NCBI RefSeq assembly: GCF_008974285.1
Contig: NZ_BKZV01000007.1
Location: forward strand, 174,840 to 238,839
Reading direction: 5' to 3'
DNA length: 64,000 bases
Origin: Thermogemmatispora aurantia
GTDB lineage: Bacteria; Chloroflexota; Ktedonobacteria; Ktedonobacterales; Ktedonobacteraceae
The notes beneath the pieces are model-generated. The model had not been told where the DNA came from. It saw only the letters and a program-made list of their open reading frames with translations, and did not search any database. The first letter of the stretch is position 1; the number at the start of each line of letters is the position of its first letter. The translations under genes and the position numbers were made by a program. This document shows, piece after piece, positions 9,313-17,087 of this stretch.

Positions 9313-9867
9313 TTAGCTGTCCGGCCCGTAAGCGGTCGTGTTCGGGAGCATCTCCAGATAGGAGCTGGCAAACCACATAGAGCGCGGGACGAGCTGATCG
9401 GCGAGTTGCTGCCATTGATCCAGGGCCGCCGGCAGACTTCTGGCGATGCGGAATTCTGTGGCCTCGCGCATCGCCACGGCCAGGAAGCCCTCGCGGACAC
9501 CAGCTTCTGTCAGAGCACGTAGCCGCCGCTCAAGACCCTGGACAGGAGGGTCACCCGCCCGTCCCGCTGTGGCCAGGCTCTTTAGCTCCTCATCAAAAGT
9601 CACGTCACGAAGCTGTTGACGCAGCTGCTCTGCGTCCTCCTGAGAAAATTCCCTTGTCCTCTTCTTGGCTGCCAGGCGTCTGGCCTCTTCAGCCACGGCA
9701 CGACCTTGCAGGGCCCAGCCAAGAGAAGCCCACAGGCTGTCTAGCCTGGCGACGATCTCCGGGTCGCGCGGCTGGGGAAAGGCCGTGGCAACCCAGCGCT
9801 GGATCAACTGCAGGTAGGCTGAGATGCCGTACAGATCATCTGGACCGTAGATCCATTGCTGATCCAT
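9313..9867 (-). CDS. Hypothetical alpha-helical protein
   Basis: A 184-residue, mostly helical, charged protein that I do not recognise. The start at 9867 has an excellent ribosome-binding site (AAGGAGGTTA, 9 bases upstream), which supports a real gene. It contains tryptophan-rich N-terminal helices (YLQLIQRWVATAFPQP) and a central charged stretch of coiled-coil character near residues 60-90 (EEARRLAAKKRTREFSQEDAEQLRQQ, broken here only for description). No membrane segment, cysteine cluster or catalytic motif is visible. The neighbours are unrelated, so context gives no hint. Confidence 0.7.
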   Translation of the reverse strand: MDQQWIYGPDDLYGISAYLQLIQRWVATAFPQPRDPEIVARLDSLWASLGWALQGRAVAEEARRLAAKKRTREFSQEDAEQLRQQLRDVTFDEELKSLATAGRAGDPPVQGLERRLRALTEAGVREGFLAVAMREATEFRIARSLPAALDQWQQLADQLVPRSMWFASSYLEMLPNTTAYGPDS

Positions 9868-10228
9868 CAGATAGTAACCTCCTTACATGTCTGGCCTCCG
9901 CCCGGGTTCAATAAAAAAACTACAAGCTTCTCCAGAAGAAGCCAGGTAAATCGAACGCCTGTATTCTCTACCTACCTTAGTGTAGAACAGCGCAGACAAA
10001 AATACAAGCGCTCACTCGGCTGGGAAGATCTCATTCTCGCCGCATATGGAGCCTGGGCGGCAAAGTGCGACTGTACCCGCTCCCTCTTCGCCGCCAGGCC
10101 CTTAGCTCAGTCAGGTTGCCGCCGTGCTCCTCTTCGCGCCGCGCTCTGCTGCTGCTCACTGGAAAGGGATCGGATTGGCCTTCTCCTGGTCAGCAGGTCC
10201 CGATTGGTGCCAGCCAGTGTGCGCCAAC
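9868..10228. other. Intergenic region without recognisable gene
   Basis: This 361-bp stretch lies upstream of the leftward gene at 9867 and downstream of the leftward PLP enzyme. It should hold the promoter of the former. No RNA gene or repeat was recognised. Confidence 0.35.
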
Positions 10229-11509
10229 TCAGGCCAGCTCTTCCAGGACGCCCAGGACGCGCTCGATTTCGGCGGACGTATTATAGTGGCAGAGGCCGAG
10301 GCGCAGAGCGCCGCCACGTCCTTCAAGGCCGAGGCGCTCCATCAGGCCGAGGGCATAATAGTTGCCGTCCCAGGCAAAGATACCGCGCTCACCCAGGGCG
10401 GCAGCCAGCTCGCGCGGGTGACGGCCATCGATGGTACAGGCCACTGTTGGGACCCGCTGCGCCAGCTCCTCGGGAGTGGTCCCGCTGAGACCGTAGAGAT
10501 GCAGGCCCCGAATTTCGCGCAGGCCCCGCAGCAACTGGGCCGCAAGCTGGCGCTCGTAGTCGCTGATGGCGCGCATCGCTACCTTCAGTGTGCGTCGCCG
10601 CCCGGCGTAGGGCTGCAGCGCGGGATCGTTGCCATAATGGGCGGCCTGCTCCTCTCCGAGCAGCGTCAGGTAGTCGATGACTCCCAGCAAACCGGCCAGT
10701 CCCTCATGGTTCTGGGTCCCGGTCTCCCAGCGATCGGGGACCGCGTTGCTGGCCGGGCGCACCTTGTAGGCTGGGAAGCGCTCCAGGTGTTCGCGCTTGC
10801 CGTAGAGAATGCCCAGGTGCGGGCCAAAGAATTTATAGGCCGAGCAGACCAGAAAATCGGCATCGAGAGCCTGGACATCGATCGGCCCATGCGGAGCATA
10901 TTGCACGGCATCGATCCACACCAGGGCGCCGATGGCGTGGGCCAGCTCCGTAATGCGCCGCACATCGTTGATGGTTCCCACGGCGTTGGAAGCATAGCCC
11001 ACGGCTACCAGGCGCGTACGCTCGTTGAGTTTGGCCTGCAGATCCTCCAGATTAAGCGTGACATGCTCGGGATGAATATCGACGGTGCGCACAACCACGC
11101 CGCGCTCTTGCAAGGCCAGCCAGGGGGCGACGTTGGCATCGTGGTCGAGGACGGTCACAATGATTTCGTCGCCGGGCTGCAACGTTTTGCCGATGGCGCG
11201 GCTGAAGGCAAAGGTCAGGGTGGTCATGTTGGGACCAAAGACGATCTCTGCCGGGCTGGCGGCGTTGAGGAAATCGGCCATTGCCTGGCGCGCGGCGGCG
11301 ATGGTCTCGTCGGTACGCCGGCTGGTGAGAAAGGCCCCGTGGGCGTTGGCGTTGGCCTCGCGCAGGTAGCGCGTCATAGCCTCGATGACCTGCTGGGCGA
11401 CTTGGGTGCCGCCGGGATTATCCCAGTAGATGACGGGCTGACCGTTCATCTCCTGCTGCAGGGCTGGAAAATAGCGACGGTAGGCGCTCAGGTCAAGAGG
11501 TACTGTCAT
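10229..11509 (-). CDS. Cysteine desulfurase-like class V aminotransferase
   Basis: PLP-dependent fold-type I enzyme of the group annotated as cysteine desulfurase-like (VC1184 subfamily). It has 426 residues. The ATG follows a strong AAGGAGGATCACC site. The PLP-binding lysine is Lys226 in CSAYKFFGPH, and the cofactor-clamping residues are visible in LDHDANVAPW and VWIDAVQYAPHG. The mobile cysteine loop typical of SufS/IscS (consensus with a conserved Cys near the C-terminus) is not evident; the only late cysteine context is VACTIDGRHP. True desulfurase activity is therefore uncertain. It is not next to the Fe-S scaffold gene at 21397. Confidence 0.88.
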   Translation of the reverse strand: MTVPLDLSAYRRYFPALQQEMNGQPVIYWDNPGGTQVAQQVIEAMTRYLREANANAHGAFLTSRRTDETIAAARQAMADFLNAASPAEIVFGPNMTTLTFAFSRAIGKTLQPGDEIIVTVLDHDANVAPWLALQERGVVVRTVDIHPEHVTLNLEDLQAKLNERTRLVAVGYASNAVGTINDVRRITELAHAIGALVWIDAVQYAPHGPIDVQALDADFLVCSAYKFFGPHLGILYGKREHLERFPAYKVRPASNAVPDRWETGTQNHEGLAGLLGVIDYLTLLGEEQAAHYGNDPALQPYAGRRRTLKVAMRAISDYERQLAAQLLRGLREIRGLHLYGLSGTTPEELAQRVPTVACTIDGRHPRELAAALGERGIFAWDGNYYALGLMERLGLEGRGGALRLGLCHYNTSAEIERVLGVLEELA

Positions 11510-11613
11510 GTGGTGATCCTCCTTGGCAAGTCCCCATTGTCCCTTGCTCTCATCATATCACCTGGCATCGCTGGCTGGAGCTGGCTCCGTGACTGACCGG
11601 GTTCGCCCTGTGC

Positions 11614-11619
11614 TATAAT
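11614..11619 (+). promoter_or_regulatory. Probable -10 element of nth
   Basis: A perfect TATAAT lies about 50 bp upstream of the nth GTG start. A weaker -35 (GTGACT, 11589-11594) sits 19 bp upstream. Transcription would begin near 11626. Confidence 0.5.
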
Positions 11620-11667
11620 GGGCCTACCATTGAAGGGGGAAGACCAGAAGAAGGCAGGGGACGATTC

Positions 11668-12405
11668 GTGAGTACTGCAAATCTGCCACCGACCTATCAG
11701 GGACCGGCCCCCGGCTCGCCCGAGCATGTGCGTGCGGTCATTGGCGAGCTGCGGCGCCTTTATCCCGATGCGAAGTGCACTTTGAATTATGAGAATCCAC
11801 TGCAATTGCTGATTGCGGTCCAGCTCTCGGCCCAGTGCACCGATGAGCGCGTCAATGAGGTGACAGCTCAACTCTTCCGCAAATATCGCACGGTTGAGGA
11901 TTTCGCGAATGCCAATCCCGAGGAACTGGAGCAGGATATCAAGCCGACGGGCTTCTATCGCAATAAGGCGCGCAATCTGCGACTGACCTGCCAGCGGCTG
12001 ATCACTGACTACGGGGGCGAGGTGCCGCGCAGCATGGAGGCGCTACTGACGCTGCCAGGCGTGGCGCGCAAGACCGCCAATGTGGTGCTGGGGAATGCCT
12101 TTGGCATCGTCGAGGGCATCGTGGTCGATACGCATGTCAAGCGGCTGGCGCGCCGCCTGGGCTGGACGCAGAGCGAGGACCCTGAGCAGATTGAGCGCGA
12201 TTTGATGCGCATTGTGCCGCGTGAGGATTGGCTGGATCTGTCGCATCTCTTGATCTTCCACGGGCGGGCGCTCTGCCGCGCTCGCGATCCGCGCTGCGAG
12301 GAGTGCCCACTGGTACCGCTCTGTCCCTCGGCTTTCCAGGCCAATGGGGAGACAGTCGCCACGAAAAAGCGCTCGCGCCGCACCGCTGCGCGCCAGTCCT
12401 CATGA
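11668..12405 (+). CDS. nth: Endonuclease III (DNA glycosylase/AP lyase)
   Basis: Removes oxidised pyrimidines from DNA and nicks the abasic site in base excision repair. It has 245 residues and a GTG start. The helix-hairpin-helix LPGVARKTANVVLG contains the catalytic lysine Lys135; the catalytic aspartate is Asp154 in VVDTHVKR. The four [4Fe-4S] ligands are Cys203, Cys210, Cys213 and Cys219, with the classic C-x6-C-x2-C-x5-C spacing. A basic tail (KKRSRRTAAR) extends beyond the cluster and may help DNA binding. It is convergent with the lipid kinase gene. Confidence 0.97.
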   Translation: MSTANLPPTYQGPAPGSPEHVRAVIGELRRLYPDAKCTLNYENPLQLLIAVQLSAQCTDERVNEVTAQLFRKYRTVEDFANANPEELEQDIKPTGFYRNKARNLRLTCQRLITDYGGEVPRSMEALLTLPGVARKTANVVLGNAFGIVEGIVVDTHVKRLARRLGWTQSEDPEQIERDLMRIVPREDWLDLSHLLIFHGRALCRARDPRCEECPLVPLCPSAFQANGETVATKKRSRRTAARQSS

Positions 12406-12431
12406 GGGACATTCTCAGCGATAGGGACAAA

Positions 12432-12493
12432 CACCCGTCGCAGCCTGATCGATTGGCCCGCGTGGGCGGGGGCCGATGGCGCTGCGACGGGTG
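12432..12493. terminator. Long inverted repeat between convergent genes
   Basis: A perfect 13-bp inverted repeat (CACCCGTCGCAGC at 12432-12444 and its complement at 12481-12493) encloses a second, shorter stem (ATTGGCCC with GGGCCGAT). Together they make one very stable extended hairpin. It lies between convergent nth and the lipid kinase gene, so a two-way terminator or transcript-end stabiliser is most likely. No U-tract follows. Confidence 0.5.
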
Positions 12494-12584
12494 AGTGATG
12501 CTGTGGCTCGCACTGGAGAAATTCTTATAGTCTTGATAACCGGAAGCGAGATGGACCCACACTACGGGCGCCGGGTCGCTCAGG

Positions 12585-13532
12585 CTAGTATCTCACAAGC
12601 AGCGCCTGCGGAAGGACGGTGACCTCGAAACGCTGGCCGTGGAAAACTTCGCCGTCCATCTGGGCGTTGAGCGGCAGGCGACTTTCGATGGTGAGGCGCT
12701 GGATGCGGTAGAAGTGAACTTCGGGCAGGGAAGCGTGTTGACCACGTTTGACGACAGGGAAGAGTCTGAGAGCGCGCCCCAAGGGGGCGTAGTGAATGGT
12801 GCAGAGGTCAAGCAGGCCATCGCTGGCGTCGGCCTCGGGGTTGATGCGGAAGCCTGAGCCATAAGTGGGGCCGTTAGTAACGGCCAGCAATACGTAGCGT
12901 CGGAAGGTCTCGGCGGGCGGGGCCTCGAGATTGGCAGGCTCCAAGCTAAAGCGCAGCCAGGGGCACTGTCGATAGCCAAGGAGAAGCTGCCTGACAGTGG
13001 AGCTGTAGTAGAGGCGCATACCGGTCATAAAAGGAATCTTTTTGAGCTGGCGAGCACCAGCGGCGATGTCGGCGTCGAGACCGACGCTGAAGGAGTTGGC
13101 AAAGTAGCGCTCGTTAGCCTGACCGGCGTCGACAGCTCGCGGCTTGCCGTCAAAAGCGTGCTCAATGGCGGCTTCAGGACGGCGAGGCAGCCCCAGGGTG
13201 TTGCAGGCGAAGTCGTTGCCAGAGCCGGCGGCGATGATACCCAAAGGGACACGCTGACCACTGCTGAGGATACCATTCACAGCCTCGTGAACGGAGCCAT
13301 CGCCGCCGACGATGACGATGGGCCGTCCCTGACGGGCAGCCGCGCGCGCCAGCTCTTCAGCTTCACCAGGGCGCGCGGTTTCGCAGTAGTCGGCTCCTAT
13401 GGCAGCGGCGCGCTGGCGTACCAGGGCACGGTGACGCTGCATACGACCCTGGTTGGCGGCAGGATTGAGGATAACGAGGGGCGGGCGGTTGGCAGGGGAG
13501 GATGAAGGTGAAGCGGCAGAAGCGATCTCCAT
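12585..13532 (-). CDS. Diacylglycerol/lipid kinase, YegS-BmrU family
   Basis: Predicted ATP-dependent kinase phosphorylating a membrane lipid such as diacylglycerol. It has 315 residues. The family's nucleotide-binding motif is visible as VIVGGDGSVHEAVNG near residues 75-89, followed by PLGIIAAGSGNDFACNTLG, the second conserved glycine motif. The N-terminus (PLVILNPAANQG) matches the start of the DAGK catalytic domain. The C-terminal domain has the usual beta-rich pattern with AQMDGEVF. The first 16 residues are Ala/Ser/Pro-rich and may not be translated if an internal start is used. Its exact lipid substrate cannot be read from sequence. Confidence 0.9.
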   Translation of the reverse strand: MEIASAASPSSSPANRPPLVILNPAANQGRMQRHRALVRQRAAAIGADYCETARPGEAEELARAAARQGRPIVIVGGDGSVHEAVNGILSSGQRVPLGIIAAGSGNDFACNTLGLPRRPEAAIEHAFDGKPRAVDAGQANERYFANSFSVGLDADIAAGARQLKKIPFMTGMRLYYSSTVRQLLLGYRQCPWLRFSLEPANLEAPPAETFRRYVLLAVTNGPTYGSGFRINPEADASDGLLDLCTIHYAPLGRALRLFPVVKRGQHASLPEVHFYRIQRLTIESRLPLNAQMDGEVFHGQRFEVTVLPQALLVRY

Positions 13533-13799
13533 TGAGGGCCTCCAGGCGGCAGAAATGTCGTGCGCCCGGATTGTAGCACGTTTGATCCTCTGCCGTAAAG
13601 AAGGGAAGGGGCAAAGCCGGCCTTCCCTTCCTTGTACTGCGTACTATTCTGGCGGTAAGCGGTCTGAGGCCCAGCTGACGGCCCGGCATCCGCTAGGAAG
13701 CGGCAGCACCAGCCTGGCGGCTCTCAGAGAGGGAACAGGCGCCTTGGGGCAGTGCCTGTTGCCTTGCTATGAGTATAGCATGGCTTAATCGTAAGATCA

Positions 13800-13867
13800 A
13801 GTCTCTATAGTCTCTATAGTCTAATGGTAACTAAGAGTCTATATGGAATATTAAGTCAATAGAGACT
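13800..13867. repeat. Repeated 9-bp AGTCTCTAT boxes, direct and inverted
   Basis: Two head-to-tail copies of AGTCTCTAT (13800-13808, 13809-13817), a degenerate third directly after, a related AGTCTATAT (13836-13844) and one inverted copy ATAGAGACT (13859-13867). The set lies in an AT-rich island within a GC-rich genome. The inverted copy ends three bases before a -35 element. This arrangement suggests a multi-site operator, plausibly for the small DNA-binding proteins encoded just downstream. Confidence 0.6.
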
Positions 13868-13869
13868 AT

Positions 13870-13898
13870 TTGACGTAATTAAGCAAAGCTGATACAAT
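13870..13898 (+). promoter_or_regulatory. Near-consensus promoter of the HTH gene pair
   Basis: TTGACG (13870-13875), a 17-bp spacer and TACAAT (13893-13898) form a strong vegetative-type promoter about 40 bp ahead of the first HTH gene. It is directly preceded by the 9-bp boxes. Confidence 0.7.
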
Positions 13899-13936
13899 TT
13901 CAAAGAAGAAGACAGCATGTGAGGTGCCAGGCGTAG

Positions 13937-14227
13937 ATGACAGAGCGTAGTAACCACGGAGATGAGTGGCTGACCACTAACGAGGTGAGCAAGCTCATAG
14001 GGATTGGCCCGAAAACGGTAGTGCGAATGGTTGAGAGGGGAGAATTAACGGGGTATCGTGTAGCCTCCAGGTGGCGCTTCAAGCGCCATGATATCGAGGC
14101 CTATCTTGAGGCGCACCGCTATGGTCCTGAGCGCCCACTCGGGACACGCCAGGAGGGGAAAAGGAACGGGGATGCACAGCAAGAGCCGGGCACGACTGCT
14201 GAGGGGACGACTGAACAGTCCTCCTAA
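13937..14227 (+). CDS. Excisionase/MerR-like helix-turn-helix protein, copy 1
   Basis: Small DNA-binding protein of 96 residues. Residues about 10-60 form an excisionase-type winged helix: DEWLTTNEVSKLIGIGPKTV is the recognition module and LTGYRVASRWRFKRHDIEAYL the wing plus closing helix. The C-terminal third is hydrophilic and low-complexity. It has no phage or integrase neighbours, so it is more likely a transcription factor than a true excisionase. It is about 70 percent identical, by eye, over residues 1-67 to the next gene, showing tandem duplication. The promoter carries repeated 9-bp boxes that may be its own binding sites. Confidence 0.82.
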   Translation: MTERSNHGDEWLTTNEVSKLIGIGPKTVVRMVERGELTGYRVASRWRFKRHDIEAYLEAHRYGPERPLGTRQEGKRNGDAQQEPGTTAEGTTEQSS

Positions 14228-14347
14228 GCAAGCCCCCACGCTGCGCGAGCCGGACGCTGCCGTCTGCTGGCTGGCTTCACTAGCAGATGAACAGGGCAAC
14301 ACAGTGCGGCGCTAAGAGCAAGACAGCGTCAGAGGAGTTAGCCACAC

Positions 14348-14599
14348 ATGACGGATCGGAGAGTCCAGAACGAAGAGTGGCTTACTACCACCGAGGCCGG
14401 GAAGCTCATAGGGGTCACGGCAAGAACGATGGTACGGATGGTAGAGCGAGGAGAGATAACGGGGTATCGGATTGCCTCGGCCTGGAGGTTCAAACGCAGC
14501 GACATCGAGGCCTATCTTGAGGCCCATCGCTACGGCCCCGGGCGCCTGCCCAGGTCGCGCAACGACGACGGAGCGGAAGCAGATCAAGAGCCAGACTGA
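14348..14599 (+). CDS. Excisionase/MerR-like helix-turn-helix protein, copy 2
   Basis: Tandem paralogue of the preceding gene, 83 residues, 120 bp downstream. The same modules are present: EEWLTTTEAGKLIGVTARTM and ITGYRIASAWRFKRSDIEAYL, ending EAHRYGPGRL. Differences cluster in the putative recognition helix (GIGPKTVVRM against GVTARTMVRM), which would fit diverged site specificity. No separate promoter was recognised in the gap, so the two are probably co-transcribed. Confidence 0.8.
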   Translation: MTDRRVQNEEWLTTTEAGKLIGVTARTMVRMVERGEITGYRIASAWRFKRSDIEAYLEAHRYGPGRLPRSRNDDGAEADQEPD

Positions 14600-14938
14600 G
14601 CAGCATGGGTAAGCACACCTCACCTCACCCATGTGCCTTGAGAACCCGCGTACGGGCAAAGAGAAAAACTCACCTCGCCGATCCCCGGCCCGGGCCAGTA
14701 CCTCCAGCGAGGAAAAGCGAGAGCAGAAGAGCCGGCACTGGCGAACACAAAAGCACCGTCCAAATCCGGGCCCAGACCTGCCTATTCCTGGCTGGCCAGC
14801 CAGAAAGCTGGCGAGCGACGAACATAGGGGTAGCGGCCCTGCAGCGATCCGGGGGATCAAAGCCCAGAGCACAGGGCTGGGCCATAGCGGCAACTGAGCG
14901 GGGCAAAGGCCGAGTGCGGGGCGAGAGTCGGGCACCCA
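14600..14938. other. Intergenic region, no gene recognised
   Basis: A 339-bp region between the second HTH gene and the converging comM gene. Long frames cross it, but their products are Arg/Pro-rich and look like GC-biased noise. No hairpin with a U-tract was found. Confidence 0.4.
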
Positions 14939-16468
14939 TCAAGGAGCGATGCGGGGGCGGTACTGCACCGCCTCCGCCACGTGGGCCGAACCGATCAACT
15001 CCGCCCCCTCCAGGTCGGCGATCGTGCGCGCCAGCTTCAACAGGCGATGAAAAGCGCGTGCCGACAGCGCCAACTGCTGCACCGCCGCCTTCAGCAAGCG
15101 CTGCCCGGCCTCATCCACGCGGCAGAAAGCCTGCACCTCAGCCGGCCCCATCTCCGCGTTGCAGGTCAGGCGCGTCCTCGCAAAGCGCTGGCGCTGGCGC
15201 TCGCGGGCGGCCTCGACGCGGGCCCGAATACGCTCCGTACGCTCTGGAGCTGGAGCGCCGGCCAGCTTCTCATAAGCCACACGTGGCACCTCCACCTGAA
15301 TATCGATGCGGTCGAGGAGCGGACCGCTGACGCGCTTCTGATAGCGGCGCACCGCCGCTGGCGAACACGTGCACTCGCGCGCCACATCGTGCAGATAGCC
15401 GCATGGGCAGGGATTCATTGCCGCGATCAGCATAAAATTAGCTGGGAACGTCACCGACCCCTGGGCGCGCGAAATCGTCACCACCTTATCCTCCAACGGC
15501 TGTCGGAGGGCCTCCAGCACGTACTGATTGAACTCAGGCAACTCATCCAAAAAGAGCACCCCGCGGTGAGCCAGACTGATCTCGCCCGGGCGTGGTTGGC
15601 GTCCGCCGCCCACCAGGCCGGCGTGACTGATCGTATGGTGTGGCGCGCGGAAAGGGCGCTCCATAATGAGCGGCACCTCTGGCGGCAGCAGGCCGCCCAC
15701 GCTATAGATGCGCGTCACATCCAGGGCCTCCTCAATCGAGAGCGGGGGCATAATCGACGGCGTCGCCCGGGCCAGCAGCGTCTTGCCCGTGCCAGGGGGG
15801 CCGCTCATCAGCAGATTATGGCCGCCGCTCACCGCCACCTCCAGCGCCCGCTTCACATGGTCCTGGCCGCGCACCGCCGCCAGATCGTGAGGTGGGCAAT
15901 GGCGACTCACCTCCTGCAGCAGGGCTGAATTTGGTGGGAAAGGAGCCAGGCGCTGCTCACCGCTCAGGTGGGCCATCAGCTGGGCGAGGGTCTCCACCGC
16001 GTAGATCGGCACATCGCGCACCAGGGCCGCCTCGCGCGCATCAACCGCCGGCACGAAGACCGCGCGGAGGCCGCGCTCGCGTGCCAGGGCCACCATTGGC
16101 AAAATCCCATTGGTATGGCGCACACTTCCATCGAGGGACAGCTCACCGAGGAAGAGACAATCAGCAATTGGCTCAGCGGGGACCAGCTGGCCCGAGGCCA
16201 GCAGAATACCGATAGCGATGGGGAGATCGTAGACAGGCCCCTCTTTACGGAGATCGGCGGGGGCCAGATTCACCGTAATCCGCTTATAAGGAAAAGTCGC
16301 CCCACTATTCTTAATAGCGGCGCGCACCCGTTCGCGCGCCTCCTGAATAGCCGTATCGGCCAGGCCCACGATCGTAAAGCCCGCCAGACCATTGGCCAGG
16401 TCAACCTCCACCTCGACCAGGGCGCCTTCCAGACCCACAATAGCACAACTTCGAACCTGCGCCAACAT
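14939..16468 (-). CDS. comM: YifB/ComM-family Mg-chelatase-like AAA+ ATPase
   Basis: AAA+ protein of 509 residues; characterised relatives (ComM) are hexameric helicases that drive branch migration during natural transformation. The start at 16468 follows AAGGAGA. Order of domains: an N-terminal Lon-protease-S5-like domain (about 1-170, SCAIVGLEGALVEVEVDL), then the AAA+ core with Walker A SGPPGTGKTLLA near residue 220 and Walker B VLFLDELPEF. A C-terminal Mg-chelatase-like domain contains a CPCGY...C pattern (NPCPCGYLHDVARECTC). No competence genes are nearby. It is convergent with the HTH pair. Confidence 0.93.
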   Translation of the reverse strand: MLAQVRSCAIVGLEGALVEVEVDLANGLAGFTIVGLADTAIQEARERVRAAIKNSGATFPYKRITVNLAPADLRKEGPVYDLPIAIGILLASGQLVPAEPIADCLFLGELSLDGSVRHTNGILPMVALARERGLRAVFVPAVDAREAALVRDVPIYAVETLAQLMAHLSGEQRLAPFPPNSALLQEVSRHCPPHDLAAVRGQDHVKRALEVAVSGGHNLLMSGPPGTGKTLLARATPSIMPPLSIEEALDVTRIYSVGGLLPPEVPLIMERPFRAPHHTISHAGLVGGGRQPRPGEISLAHRGVLFLDELPEFNQYVLEALRQPLEDKVVTISRAQGSVTFPANFMLIAAMNPCPCGYLHDVARECTCSPAAVRRYQKRVSGPLLDRIDIQVEVPRVAYEKLAGAPAPERTERIRARVEAARERQRQRFARTRLTCNAEMGPAEVQAFCRVDEAGQRLLKAAVQQLALSARAFHRLLKLARTIADLEGAELIGSAHVAEAVQYRPRIAP

Positions 16469-16596
16469 CCCGTCTCCTTAAAAACCTCCTCTCCTCCACA
16501 TAACAGAAGATAGCCCATATTATGGCGCAATAGCTCCACATTTGCAAGCCCACCGATAAAATGGCCAGAGGTCAGTGAGCCGATGCAGGCGCTGAC

Positions 16597-16890
16597 CTAG
16601 GGGGTCCGCGCAGAAGGCAGCACAATAATCTCCTCGCCGGGCCTCAAGATGGTCTGCAGGTCATGCGGACCAGTGATCAGCTTGTTGCTCACGAAGAGCT
16701 GGATCTGAGCGCGCACACAGCCGTGCTCATCGCATAGGCAGCGCCAGACCTGCGGATAGTGGGCCTCCAGCGCTTCGAACAGTTCGCCTACCGTGCTGGC
16801 CCGTACAACGATCTGGCTTTTGCCGCCGTTGCAGGCGCTCAGCGTTGAAGGTAAGCGCAGCGTCACAGTTGCCTGCTCAGTGCCACCCAT
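16597..16890 (-). CDS. MoaD/ThiS-like ubiquitin-fold protein
   Basis: About 97 residues from the ATG at 16890, preceded by GGCAGGG; the frame is open further upstream to 16974 but that extension has no family character. The beta-grasp pattern is clear: VTLRLPSTL, then VGELFEALEAHYPQVWRCLC, then IQLFVSNKLI and a final LRPGEEIIVLPS. Classical sulfur carriers end in Gly-Gly, which is activated by adenylation; this one ends PSARTP and has no diglycine. It may therefore not act as a thiocarboxylate carrier, unless processed. No molybdopterin or thiamine gene is adjacent. Confidence 0.72.
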   Translation of the reverse strand: MGGTEQATVTLRLPSTLSACNGGKSQIVVRASTVGELFEALEAHYPQVWRCLCDEHGCVRAQIQLFVSNKLITGPHDLQTILRPGEEIIVLPSARTP

Positions 16891-17087
16891 GCCGTCTACC
16901 CTGCCTTTTGAAGATGGCATCGATTTTTCATCGAGAACAAGGCTCGCATTCCGAGACTCTATCATGCTGTACAAAGCAATATACTACATACAAAACCCCG
17001 TTTGCAAGCATGGGCCTGCGCAGGTCCCTCCATCCCGCCAATCAACGTCTCTGCCCTCCATCCAACGGATCAGGAGCATGCTCAGGC

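Noticed and set aside
10124..11596. 490-codon plus-strand frame opposite the PLP enzyme
   Set aside because: Antisense shadow; the minus-strand frame has a strong ribosome-binding site and clear PLP motifs.
13937..14599. Prophage or integrative element suggested by excisionase-like proteins
   Set aside because: No integrase, tRNA attachment site, direct repeats at edges or phage genes; neighbours are chromosomal housekeeping genes.
14605..15330. 241-codon plus-strand frame overlapping comM
   Set aside because: Arg/Pro-rich shadow of the minus-strand gene, without start signals.
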